13,304 nt of DNA from Lachnospiraceae bacterium UBA4317. Lineage in GTDB: Bacteria > Bacillota_A > Clostridia > Lachnospirales > Lachnospiraceae. Both the position numbers and the translations under genes were made by a program. Under the pieces are notes generated by a model. It saw nothing but the letters and a program-made list of their open reading frames with translations. It searched no databases and was not told the origin of the DNA. This document shows positions 1-6,845 of this stretch, one piece after another (the stretch's first letter is position 1; the number at the start of each line of letters is the position of its first letter). The stretch lies in contig DGUF01000283.1 of assembly GCA_002394525.1 (NCBI GenBank), forward strand, positions 869-14,172, written 5' to 3'.

Positions 1-33
1 CGAGGCTCATTTTCATGACGAAAACGAGCCTCG
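1..33 (-). terminator. Hairpin after the LCP gene, likely intrinsic terminator
   Basis: Bases 1-8 (cgaggctc) pair perfectly with 26-33 (gagcctcg). After one A/C mismatch, 10-14 (ttttc) pair with 20-24 (gaaaa) around a five-base loop. The hairpin begins 34 bases past the stop codon of the LCP gene. The T-tract expected on the minus strand would lie before base 1, outside the window, so the terminator call is inferred from the stem and its position. The stem may also continue past the edge. Confidence 0.7.
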
Positions 34-66
34 CCGGTCTTCCTTATGTTCCGTTCATTCCGACGG

Positions 67-1575
67 TCATTCCGCCGGTCTTTCGTTCAGGATCATTTCC
101 ATCCTGGCCGCGTTCTTTCTGACGCTGTACATATCGGGCTCCGTGACGGATGCCATGCCGCCGGAGAAGGTATAGGACATGGAGCTGGGGCCGCTCGCGG
201 CAGCCTGCCGCAGGATCAGCCAGTCCGTTCCCTCGGACAGCTGCTGGTTGATCAGCTCGGCGATCTTGGACTCGGGCATGTCGGTCTGGAAGGAGCCCTG
301 CATGGACTCCAGCAGGGCGCTGGCATTGACGATGAGGGCGGGGGACATGACCTTTTCGATGATGGCCTTGAGGACGGCCTCCTGGTCCTTTCCGCGCTGG
401 TTGTCTCCGTCGGGGAAGCTGTATCTCTCGCGGCAGAAGGCCAGGGCCTGGCGGCCGTTCAGGTGGTTCATCCCCTTGTCGATATGGACCTCGGGATCCG
501 TATAGCAGTCGAATTCATAGTCGGACCAGACATCCACGCCGTCGATCGCGTCGACGATGTCGATCAGGGTCGTGAAGTTCACGCGCACATAGTTGGAGAT
601 ATTGATGCCGTAGAGCTGCTCCAGGGTCCGGATGGAGGCATCCTCCCCGTAGATGCCTGCGTGGGTGAGCTTGTCGCGCTGTCCGTTGGTGATCCCGGGG
701 ATCTCCACATAGAAGTCTCTGGGCGTGGAGGTCATCAGGATCTTTTTGGTCTTGGGATTGATGGTGACGATGATATTGACGTCACTGCGGCTGGCCTGGC
801 TGATATCCCCCTTGACATCGATCCCGCTGATCAGGAGATGGAAGGGCTCCCCCGGCTCAACGGCCTCGTAGGCCATCTCCGTCCGGATCTCGTGGGTATC
901 GATCACGCGGGTGCTCTTGGAGAAGGAATCCAGGACCTCTTCCAGCACGGGGGCATAGGCGTCGCGGTAGACGGCCACATCCACGTCCTTGTCGACCAGG
1001 GCCTTGACCACCTCGGAGGCCGTGCTGTAGCTCTTAAACTCCACTTCCTTTCCGGTCTTCCTCCGGATACTCTCGACAAGTGTGTTCTTTTCGTCCTCCG
1101 ACAGGTCATCCACGATCCCGAAGGAGTATTCGGTCACATCCGTAAGCTCCTGGGCAGGGTCGTCGCTGCGCACGACGATATCCAGAAGGTCTGTCTTGTA
1201 AGAGCTCTCGGAGGTCCTGAGCAGGTTCATGGTCCGGTAGAGATAGCTGGCCCCGACCAGCTGGACGGAGATCGCCAGTATACTCAGGACCATGGCGGCC
1301 GTCCTGGTCTTCCTGTTCCGGATGTTGACCAGAAGGACCGAGATCAGGACCAGGACCGCCAGAACGGCAAAGGCGGTCATGATATATTTCCAGGGGATCA
1401 TCCCCGTGCCGTTCAGGAGGTAGACAAAGACAGCGGCGGTAATGGCCTGGACCAGAGAAAGTACGGCCCCGACCGCATGCAGGTTCTTTGACATGAGCCC
1501 GGACTTTTTTCTCCTTTTCTTTTTCTTTTTATGTTCCTGTGAGTGTTTCATTTCAGTATTTTCGTTAGAAGCCAT
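67..1575 (-). CDS. LytR-CpsA-Psr (LCP) family glycopolymer transferase, membrane-anchored
   Basis: LCP proteins transfer lipid-linked glycopolymers (teichoic acids, capsule or wall polysaccharide) onto peptidoglycan at the outer membrane face. The 502-residue product has a basic Lys/Arg-rich cytoplasmic N-terminus (about 16-25), three hydrophobic segments (about 34-54, 64-84, 93-112), an extracellular middle region (about 125-230) and the LCP catalytic domain (about 245-410). The family signature is visible: SRSDVNII with R263 and D265, STPRDF with R286 and D287, and CRERYSFPDGDNQRG with R382, R384 and R394. The middle region (VVRSDDPAQEL, then a KALVDKDVDVAVY-type stretch) resembles half of a type 2 periplasmic-binding fold, an accessory domain in some LCP proteins. 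I start at the second ATG, giving MASNEN, because AAGGA lies five bases upstream of it, while the first ATG abuts the ribosome site. The gene is followed by a strong hairpin. The polymer substrate cannot be read from sequence. Confidence 0.95.
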   Translation of the reverse strand: MASNENTEMKHSQEHKKKKKRRKKSGLMSKNLHAVGAVLSLVQAITAAVFVYLLNGTGMIPWKYIMTAFAVLAVLVLISVLLVNIRNRKTRTAAMVLSILAISVQLVGASYLYRTMNLLRTSESSYKTDLLDIVVRSDDPAQELTDVTEYSFGIVDDLSEDEKNTLVESIRRKTGKEVEFKSYSTASEVVKALVDKDVDVAVYRDAYAPVLEEVLDSFSKSTRVIDTHEIRTEMAYEAVEPGEPFHLLISGIDVKGDISQASRSDVNIIVTINPKTKKILMTSTPRDFYVEIPGITNGQRDKLTHAGIYGEDASIRTLEQLYGINISNYVRVNFTTLIDIVDAIDGVDVWSDYEFDCYTDPEVHIDKGMNHLNGRQALAFCRERYSFPDGDNQRGKDQEAVLKAIIEKVMSPALIVNASALLESMQGSFQTDMPESKIAELINQQLSEGTDWLILRQAAASGPSSMSYTFSGGMASVTEPDMYSVRKNAARMEMILNERPAE

Positions 1576-1580
1576 ATCCA

Positions 1581-1585
1581 TCCTT
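1581..1585 (-). promoter_or_regulatory. Ribosome binding site that decides the LCP start
   Basis: The minus strand reads AAGGA, then TGGAT, then ATG at 1575, which is a five-base spacing. The in-frame ATG at 1581 overlaps the end of this site and would have no spacer, so 1575 is preferred. Confidence 0.6.
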
Positions 1586-1653
1586 CATCCCGTTTCCACG
1601 GAAATGCCCCGCATTCCATATGTAAATAAACGTATCCAGCTTTCCTTCATCCC

Positions 1654-2343
1654 TTATTTTTTGACACCGGAGGGGACAGAGCATACCAGAAAGGTATTGT
1701 CCTCGCGGATGACCATGCCTGTCAGCCGGTTTCCATAGACGCAGCCGGTATCCAGGGCGATCATGCCCGTCTCGGGAAGCCGGGTCCAGACATCCTCCTG
1801 GATCTTTCCATAGAGCTGACCGGAAAAATACAGGGGCATCCGGTAGGGCGTATGCCCGGTCATGACAAGTTTCCCCGTATAATCCGTGTCCCGTCCCCAG
1901 ATCAGGGTGTCCCTGTCATTTTTTTCGGGGTCCGGATCCCGGAGGCTGGCATGGACGCAGCTGTAGCTGTCCGCCACGTAATAATAGGGCATTTTTTCAT
2001 ACCATGCAAGGTATTCCTGATATTTGTGCTTGTGGTGCAGAAATGCGTACACCGTCTTTTCGCCGCTGTTGTAGTACCACAGGTCCCTGGACCGGCCTCC
2101 CTCCGCGGCGGCATCCAGCATCATCTGCTCGTGGTTGCCCCGGATCAGGACACAGCGGTCCCCCATTCTCTCCTTGAGACCGTACAGGTATTCAAATGTC
2201 TCATAGATCTTCGGACCCCGGTCAATGGTATCCCCCAGGTTGATCAGGGTGTCATTTTCCTCGTCAAAAGACATCCTGCCCAGGAGCTCCATGCATTCAT
2301 CAAAGCATCCGTGCAGGTCCGTGATGATCAGTGTCCTCTTCAT
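1654..2343 (-). CDS. PPP-family metallophosphatase (calcineurin-like serine/threonine phosphatase)
   Basis: This 229-residue soluble protein carries the full metal-site signature of PPP-type phosphoesterases in order: DLHG (D9, H11), GDTIDRG (D38, D41, R42), RGNHE (N70, H71), a histidine in CVHAS (H131) and GHTP (H164). These residues normally hold two metal ions and activate water for phosphomonoester or related hydrolysis. The length fits the small bacterial PrpA/PrpB or ApaH-like branches. The natural substrate (phosphoprotein, Ap4A or a nucleotide) cannot be decided. The start at 2343 is chosen because an uninterrupted AGGAGGTGA lies just upstream and the protein then begins directly with the first beta strand (MKRTLIITDLHG). 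The first 44 bases overlap the end of the barstar gene in another frame, so translation of the two is probably coupled. A 78-base gap separates it from the LCP gene start. Confidence 0.92.
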   Translation of the reverse strand: MKRTLIITDLHGCFDECMELLGRMSFDEENDTLINLGDTIDRGPKIYETFEYLYGLKERMGDRCVLIRGNHEQMMLDAAAEGGRSRDLWYYNSGEKTVYAFLHHKHKYQEYLAWYEKMPYYYVADSYSCVHASLRDPDPEKNDRDTLIWGRDTDYTGKLVMTGHTPYRMPLYFSGQLYGKIQEDVWTRLPETGMIALDTGCVYGNRLTGMVIREDNTFLVCSVPSGVKK

Positions 2344-2665
2344 CCTGCTCACCTCCTGATCCGGAGCTGTCGTCAGGGCCGGCCGCGGGGGCATCCTCTT
2401 CCCAGAAGCAGAAAAGTCCCTCCGCTTCCACCTGGGCATCATTCAGAACCTGCCGCAGGCTGCCGAAATAGGAAGGCATCCGGTCGATCAGGTGCTTCCA
2501 TCCGGTAAAGCGGATGCAGACAGGGTCCGCCATGTCCGTCAGTGCGTCATACAGGGCATCCAGATTGCTCCCGTACCAGGGGGGCAGAGGCAGGGTCTTC
2601 TTCAGGCACTCATGCAGGGAATCCCTGTCTGTCACCCCGGACAGATCCACAATATATTCTTCCAT
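2300..2665 (-). CDS. Barstar-family ribonuclease inhibitor
   Basis: Barstar binds barnase-type ribonucleases one to one and blocks the active site with an acidic helix, protecting the producer's cytoplasm. Residues 1-90 of this 121-residue protein follow barstar. The hallmark is LPPWYGSNLDALYDALTD (27-44), matching barstar's LPEYYGENLDALWDCLTG. It keeps the two aspartates (D36 and D40, barstar D35 and D39) that contact the nuclease, with Trp30 in place of Tyr29. The late AQVEAEG stretch matches barstar's AKAEG region. A roughly 31-residue acidic tail (about 91-121) goes beyond the barstar core and is partly encoded in the overlap with the phosphatase gene. The start at 2665 has AGAGGTGATT directly upstream; the in-frame ATGs at 2680 and 2692 have no such site. 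It lies 69 bases downstream of the matching barnase-type gene, the classic toxin-then-inhibitor arrangement. Confidence 0.93.
   Translation of the reverse strand: MEEYIVDLSGVTDRDSLHECLKKTLPLPPWYGSNLDALYDALTDMADPVCIRFTGWKHLIDRMPSYFGSLRQVLNDAQVEAEGLFCFWEEDAPAAGPDDSSGSGGEQDEEDTDHHGPARML
2349..2357 (-). promoter_or_regulatory. Strong ribosome binding site of the phosphatase gene, inside the barstar gene
   Basis: The minus strand reads AGGAGGTGA five bases before the ATG at 2343. It lies within the barstar reading frame, so it also encodes part of barstar's acidic C-terminal tail. It fixes the phosphatase start against an in-frame upstream ATG at 2442. Confidence 0.75.
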
Positions 2666-2734
2666 AATCACCTCTGTCATTATTCTGTTCACTGCCGCGA
2701 TATATCCCTTCCGGGAAATACCCTGCAGTCCTGC

Positions 2735-3574
2735 CTATTCACTGCCGTAGAGCAGGGTAAAGGTCTCATAGTGGTCGCTGGTGTAATAGATCCTTCCGTC
2801 ATCGGAATAGATCAGCCGCTCCGCGCCCCGTTTTTTCTTTCCCAGCGTGTTGATATCACATTCGCGGTATCTGCCCTCCGGCAGGACCTTTTCATAGTTG
2901 CCGAAGCGGTCCCCGCCTATACACATGCCGGGCGCGTATTTCTCCAGCGAGCCGCCGGACCAGCCCTTGTTCCTGGCTTCCTTTTTGGTCATGAAATTGC
3001 CCGGAAGCCTCCCGTAGGTGTGGATATAGAGGGCCACGTCCTCCGCGGTCGTATAGATCCCGTTCTCGTCGATCTGGCCGCCGCTGCCACTGTACTGCTC
3101 CTCATAGGACTTTTCCTCAGAGGAGCCCTCCTCCTGGCCGGACGAGTCATCCTCCTGGTAGCCGGAGCCGTCGGAATCTCCTTCCTCTGCAGTGTATTCC
3201 TCTCCGTCTCCGCCTTCCTGGTCCCCGCCGCTGGTCTCCGCGGCCTCTTCATATTCATTCCAGGAGTCCTCCCCGGCGTCTCCGGCTTCTGAGTAGGTGT
3301 CCTCTCCGGAGCCCTCCTGGTCCTCACTGTAGGAGTCTTCTCCCTCCCCGCTGTCATAGCCGGAACCGGTGTCCTCGCCGCCGCTGTCCCCCTCTTCTTC
3401 AGAGGCGGAGTTTTCCTCTTCCGTGTCCTGCGGCGTCTCCTCCGCGTCAGCGCTGACCTCTGCCTCCTGCGCGGTCTCCTGCGGGCTTTGTGTTTTTCCT
3501 TTCCCGCAGCCTGTGACAGCTGCCAGAGAGATGCACAGGAGGGGGATCAGGATGAATTTCAACCATTTATTCAT
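2735..3574 (-). CDS. Surface lipoprotein with C-terminal barnase-family ribonuclease domain and long acidic tether
   Basis: The last 100 or so residues of this 279-residue protein closely resemble barnase, an exported guanyl-preferring ribonuclease. Matches include YIHTYGRLPGNFMTKKEA (183-200), the IGGDRFGN segment (219-226), YRECDI with the general base E238 (barnase E73), R249 and R253 (R83, R87), and DHYETF with the general acid H268 (H102). K197 matches K27. All catalytic residues are present. The N-terminus is a lipoprotein signal: basic MNKWLK, a hydrophobic core, and lipobox AVTGC with Cys23 as the lipidation site. Between them, about residues 28-165 form a low-complexity Glu/Asp/Ser/Gly tether with no Lys or Arg from 28 to 154, including three imperfect 11-12-residue units beginning GED (78, 90, 101). 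The start at 3574 follows GAGGTAATT; an in-frame ATG at 3607 has no such site. A barstar gene follows. Activity and anchoring are inferred from motifs. Confidence 0.93.
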   Translation of the reverse strand: MNKWLKFILIPLLCISLAAVTGCGKGKTQSPQETAQEAEVSADAEETPQDTEEENSASEEEGDSGGEDTGSGYDSGEGEDSYSEDQEGSGEDTYSEAGDAGEDSWNEYEEAAETSGGDQEGGDGEEYTAEEGDSDGSGYQEDDSSGQEEGSSEEKSYEEQYSGSGGQIDENGIYTTAEDVALYIHTYGRLPGNFMTKKEARNKGWSGGSLEKYAPGMCIGGDRFGNYEKVLPEGRYRECDINTLGKKKRGAERLIYSDDGRIYYTSDHYETFTLLYGSE

Positions 3575-3687
3575 AATTACCTCACATGTCGGGATGTCTG
3601 GTGCCAAGACCCCGGGGAGTATCGCGAAGGCGGTTTCTCCAAAGGGATCAACGAAGTTTGCAGTGGTTCATGCAGACTGCACTGATC

Positions 3688-6327
3688 TCATTGTCTGCGG
3701 ATCCGGCCGTGGGCCTGCAGGACCGGGGTCAGGGTCCGGAGCACGGTCCGGATATCGACCGGCTTGGCGATAAAGGCGTCCATGCCGGCCTCCAGGCACC
3801 TGCGCATATCTTCTTCAAATACATTGGCCGTCATGGCCACGATGGGGATCCCGGCATGGCGGGGATCCTGCATGCCGCGGATCCTGGCCGTCGCCTCGTA
3901 TCCGTCCATGACCGGCATCTGGACATCCATCAGGACAGCGTCGTAGTAATCGCTGTCTGAGAGGCCGACCATGCGGACAGCCTCCTGGCCGTTGGCCGCG
4001 CACTCCGTCTCAAAACCGGCCTCCTGCAGGATCTCGCAGGCGATCTCCATATTGAGTTCATTGTCCTCCACGACCAGGATCCTCTTGCCGTGGGGATCCA
4101 GCTCGACAAAGAGTTCTCTGGAGGAGAAGTCCCTGTCCGCCCTCTGCCCCCGGAGATTATCCCCTGCAGGGCCGGCGGAACCGGTTTCCCCGTCCGCCGC
4201 GGATGCGTCCGGCGCGGCCGGGATCTCTTTTTTCTCCTGCCGGCGCAGGAAGAGGTGGATCGTCACCTCCGTCCCCCTGCCCTTTTCCGTCTGAAGATCG
4301 ATGGTCCCTCCCATGGTCTCCACAATCCCCTTGCAGATGGCCATGCCCAGGCCATTGCCGGACTCCCGGCTCAGCGTGCTGTTGTATTCCCGCTCAAAGG
4401 GTTCAAATACCCGGCTGGCAAATTCGGGACTCATGCCGATCCCGTTGTCCCGGACGGTGATCACAAGGCCCGCATAGCCTTCGGGAGCAGGGCCCTCCTC
4501 CCTGACCTCCAGGCGGATGGTCCCGCCCTCTCCGGTAAACTTCACGGCGTTGTTGACCAGGTTTAAGAGAAGCTGGCGCATGACCAGCGTGTCGAAGCGG
4601 TAATCCATATGGATGTCCGGATCCATGAAGACAGTAAAGCTCTGCCTCTTTTCCCGGATCAGGGGCATCATGGCGTCCTCCACATAGGACAGGGTGAGGC
4701 CCAGGTCCGCATCCTCCTCGTGGAGCTCCATGCGGCCGCTCTCGATCCTGCTCATGTCCAGGACATTGTTGATCAGCTTCAGCAGATGATCGCCGGAATC
4801 CAGGATCTTGTCAAGGCAGTCCCTGACCCGGTCCTTTTCATCCAGATGGCCCATGGCTATGTGGGTAAAGCCCAGGATCGCGTTCATGGGCGTCCGTATG
4901 TCGTGGGACATATTGGTCAGGAAAATACTCTTGGCCCTGTCCGCATTGGTCGCCCGCTCCAGGGCATTTTCCAGAAGGCTCCGCTGCTCCTCCTCGCTGC
5001 GCTTCTCTTCCGTCTTGTCCGCGAAGCCCAGGATGATCTCGGTGACAGGCTGGTCCACGGGGCCGATCCGGACGATCTTGGCCTGCTGGAAAGTCGTCTC
5101 CTCCCCTCTGATGGTCCGGAAGGTGAAGGTGAAGAGTTCCCTGCCCTCCAGCTGCGCCCGGATCTCATCGGCATCAAGGTTCTGAATAAATTTCTCCTGG
5201 TCCTGGGCCAGGACAACACTCCTGCCAAAGGCTTCCACCGCATCGTGATAAGAGGGCAGAAACCATTTGGCATAGGTCAGCATGACCCTTTCGTTCCAGC
5301 GGTAGACCTCATAGGCATCCGTGTCCAGATTGACCAGAAAGACCGTGGTATAGTCCATGGAGAGAGCCGAGATCATCCGCTTTCTCCTCAGGCTCTCCTC
5401 CTCGACCTGCTTCTGGGCCGTGATGTCCCGCATGACGATGACGCCGATCACGTCGCCCGTGGCCTCATCCCTGGTCAACAGAAGGCTTTCCCGCAGATAG
5501 AGGGGGGTTCCATTTCTGTCCAGGACCTTATAGGAGAAATCGTATTTGGTCCTGCCCTCTTCAAAGCGCTTGAGAAGGAGGCCCGGCTCGATGTTCATAT
5601 CAAAGAATTCTCTCTCAGCCGGCACGATCAGCCGCTCCCTCCAGTAGGCCAGGTGGTCCGTAAATCTTCCCGGTGTCGGGACCCCCGGAACCGTATAAAA
5701 GACATCCGGCCGGTCCGTCCTTCTGGTCAGGAGCAGGTTTTTGGAGACATTCATCTCATAGATCCCGATCGCGTCATAATTGAGGGCCCTGAGATAGCGG
5801 GAATCCCAGGCTGCCCGGTTTTCCGCTGTGTCCTCGTAGATATCGGCCGCCTGGCCGTAGATTCCGTCTGTCCTGCCCGCGCTCGGCTCCTCCTCCACCT
5901 CCCTCTCCGGTCCCGGCTGGCCGATCATGGCATAGACAGGCAGACCGTTCCTCTTCTCCAGAAGGCGGACCTCCAGCCTCATCCACTGGTTCTTTTCCCG
6001 TGTCGGAAAGGAGAAGTTATAGAAGTTCTTTTTCCTGAGCGTCTCAGACACGTGAGGGAGCCCGGCTTCCTCCTCCAGCCAGAAGGAGTACTCGGGATCC
6101 GGAAACACCGTGCTGGTCATATTGTTGAATTCGGAATAGCTGTCCGCCTTCAGAACCAGGTCCCGGATGACCGGATCCTCCTCCCGCTCGTAGAGAACAT
6201 AGAAGTCGTCATTGGGGATATCGATCAGAAAGATCCTGATATATTCCTCCAGAAAGGTCTTTAAAAAGACCTCCTCCGGTATAGATTCCGGCAACGTATT
6301 TATTCTGTCTGTTCTGTTCATTTTCAT
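3688..6327 (-). CDS. Soluble hybrid sensor histidine kinase with PAS-like modules and C-terminal receiver domain
   Basis: The 879-residue protein has no signal peptide or membrane span, so it should sense an internal cue. The N-terminal half appears to hold three PAS-like sensor modules (about 20-140, 175-305, 318-440); the second ends with the typical [13 protein letters not shown] followed by a helical linker. The transmitter begins with an H-box, [14 protein letters not shown], phospho-acceptor H475. The ATPase domain shows an N-box ([13 protein letters not shown], 586-598), G1 (DNGIGM, 627-632) and G2 (GNGLGMAI, 657-664). An Ala/Gly/Asp-rich linker (about 700-745) leads to a receiver domain with E754/D755, phospho-acceptor D801 in [12 protein letters not shown]833 and K855. 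No Hpt or output domain is present, so signalling probably passes to a partner elsewhere or ends in the receiver. ATG at 6327 is preferred because AAGGA lies six bases upstream; a second ATG at 6321 is possible. The target genes are unknown. The neighbouring envelope genes are candidates by position only. Confidence 0.93.
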   Translation of the reverse strand: MKMNRTDRINTLPESIPEEVFLKTFLEEYIRIFLIDIPNDDFYVLYEREEDPVIRDLVLKADSYSEFNNMTSTVFPDPEYSFWLEEEAGLPHVSETLRKKNFYNFSFPTREKNQWMRLEVRLLEKRNGLPVYAMIGQPGPEREVEEEPSAGRTDGIYGQAADIYEDTAENRAAWDSRYLRALNYDAIGIYEMNVSKNLLLTRRTDRPDVFYTVPGVPTPGRFTDHLAYWRERLIVPAEREFFDMNIEPGLLLKRFEEGRTKYDFSYKVLDRNGTPLYLRESLLLTRDEATGDVIGVIVMRDITAQKQVEEESLRRKRMISALSMDYTTVFLVNLDTDAYEVYRWNERVMLTYAKWFLPSYHDAVEAFGRSVVLAQDQEKFIQNLDADEIRAQLEGRELFTFTFRTIRGEETTFQQAKIVRIGPVDQPVTEIILGFADKTEEKRSEEEQRSLLENALERATNADRAKSIFLTNMSHDIRTPMNAILGFTHIAMGHLDEKDRVRDCLDKILDSGDHLLKLINNVLDMSRIESGRMELHEEDADLGLTLSYVEDAMMPLIREKRQSFTVFMDPDIHMDYRFDTLVMRQLLLNLVNNAVKFTGEGGTIRLEVREEGPAPEGYAGLVITVRDNGIGMSPEFASRVFEPFEREYNSTLSRESGNGLGMAICKGIVETMGGTIDLQTEKGRGTEVTIHLFLRRQEKKEIPAAPDASAADGETGSAGPAGDNLRGQRADRDFSSRELFVELDPHGKRILVVEDNELNMEIACEILQEAGFETECAANGQEAVRMVGLSDSDYYDAVLMDVQMPVMDGYEATARIRGMQDPRHAGIPIVAMTANVFEEDMRRCLEAGMDAFIAKPVDIRTVLRTLTPVLQAHGRIRRQ

Positions 6328-6400
6328 CCCCCATCCTTGAAAGAGAATCTGTCTGTTTCATAACAGGTACCGATGACTGAATGCCGGATCAATATATTCC

Positions 6401-6415
6401 GGGCGCCAGGCGCCC
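6401..6415 (-). other. GC-rich hairpin between the carrier protein gene and the kinase gene
   Basis: GGGCGC (6401-6406) pairs with GCGCCC (6410-6415) around a three-base loop, 37 bases past the carrier gene's stop. It marks a possible end of the Dlt-like operon. The minus-strand bases that follow (GGAATATATTG) are not a clear T-tract, so it may be a weak terminator, a 3' stabilising hairpin or chance. The rest of the 124-base gap shows no convincing promoter. Confidence 0.35.
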
Positions 6416-6451
6416 TCCACAGCTGTATAAATACTGGATGATCTGGGATAA

Positions 6452-6691
6452 TTACTCTTCCTGCAGCTTCTTGATCAGGGCCAGGATCGCGTCCACGGAA
6501 TTGAAATTCTCCGGGAGCAGGTCATTGACATTGATGCTGATGTCAAAGGTGTCGTTGATCTCACTGACGATCGAGATGATGTCGAAGGAATCCAGGAGCT
6601 GATCGTCGATCAGGGCTGTCTCATTCTCAAAATCGATTTCCGGTCTGGTCTCCTCCAGGATCTCCATCAGTTCTTTTCTGTTTTCTTCCAT
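6452..6691 (-). CDS. Acyl carrier protein, DltC-like
   Basis: This 79-residue acidic protein has the length and helical pattern of a stand-alone acyl/peptidyl carrier. The phosphopantetheine site is Ser35 in LLDSFDIISIV, where the usual D-S-L/M motif is D-S-F, as commonly seen in DltC-type carriers. The late segment DLLPENFNSVDAILALIKKL fits the last two helices. The protein would carry an activated acyl or aminoacyl group as a thioester between the DltA-like ligase encoded upstream and the MBOAT membrane protein. It must first be primed by a phosphopantetheinyl transferase, which is not in this window. An AAGGA ribosome site lies four bases before the ATG. The gene is separated from the ligase gene by an unusually structured 154-base gap. 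A carrier for another adenylating enzyme is possible, but the context favours the Dlt-like role. Confidence 0.9.
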   Translation of the reverse strand: MEENRKELMEILEETRPEIDFENETALIDDQLLDSFDIISIVSEINDTFDISINVNDLLPENFNSVDAILALIKKLQEE

Positions 6692-6709
6692 GGTTCCTTA
6701 CTCCATTAT

Positions 6710-6739
6710 AACAGGATACGGTCCGTGGACCGTCCTGTT
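6710..6739 (-). other. Bulged hairpin just upstream of the carrier protein gene
   Basis: AACAGG (6710-6715) pairs with CCTGTT (6734-6739), and ACGGTC (6718-6723) with GACCGT (6728-6733), with a two-base bulge and a four-base loop. On the minus strand it ends about eight bases before the GGAG and AAGGA ribosome site elements, so it could affect carrier gene translation or protect the 5' end of a processed transcript. No function is shown by sequence alone. Confidence 0.5.
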
Positions 6740-6787
6740 TTCTGTAAATTTTATCTAAATAACCTGTGTTTGGTTACAGTCCTCGAG

Positions 6788-6804
6788 GTTCAGCAGGGCT
6801 GAAC
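6788..6804 (-). other. Short perfect hairpin after the ligase gene
   Basis: GTTCAGC (6788-6794) pairs with GCTGAAC (6798-6804) around a three-base loop, 41 bases past the ligase stop. A smaller stem, TAACC (6760-6764) with GGTTA (6772-6776), lies between it and the hairpin at 6710-6739. There is no T-tract after it on the minus strand, so it is unlikely to be a full terminator. Confidence 0.45.
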
Positions 6805-6845
6805 TGTGCTTGTCTTATCCGGGCACATCTGCCGGGTGTCTCCTT

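Noticed and set aside
46..1491. Long plus-strand reading frame opposite the LCP gene
   Set aside because: The minus-strand frame has clear LCP motifs and a ribosome site. The plus-strand frame is compositionally odd, matches nothing recognisable, and is expected where GC-rich codons leave few stops on the opposite strand.
1580..1654. Repeated GGGATGAAGGA (minus strand) near 1580-1590 and 1643-1653 as a regulatory repeat
   Set aside because: The copy near the LCP start is explained by its ribosome site. The other follows the phosphatase stop with no start codon at usable spacing, so it is probably chance or a relic.
3575..3687. Promoter in the gap before the ribonuclease gene
   Set aside because: A TTGATC element is present on the minus strand, but no acceptable -10 lies 16-18 bases downstream, so I cannot support a promoter here.
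4609..6264. Plus-strand frame of 551 codons opposite the hybrid kinase
   Set aside because: It mirrors the codon pattern of the kinase and has no recognisable domain. The kinase carries complete H, N, G and receiver motifs.
6699..6716. TGTTATAAT (minus strand) as an extended -10 promoter for the carrier gene
   Set aside because: Transcription would start within the ribosome site, leaving a leader too short for normal initiation, and no -35 element is present 17 bases upstream.
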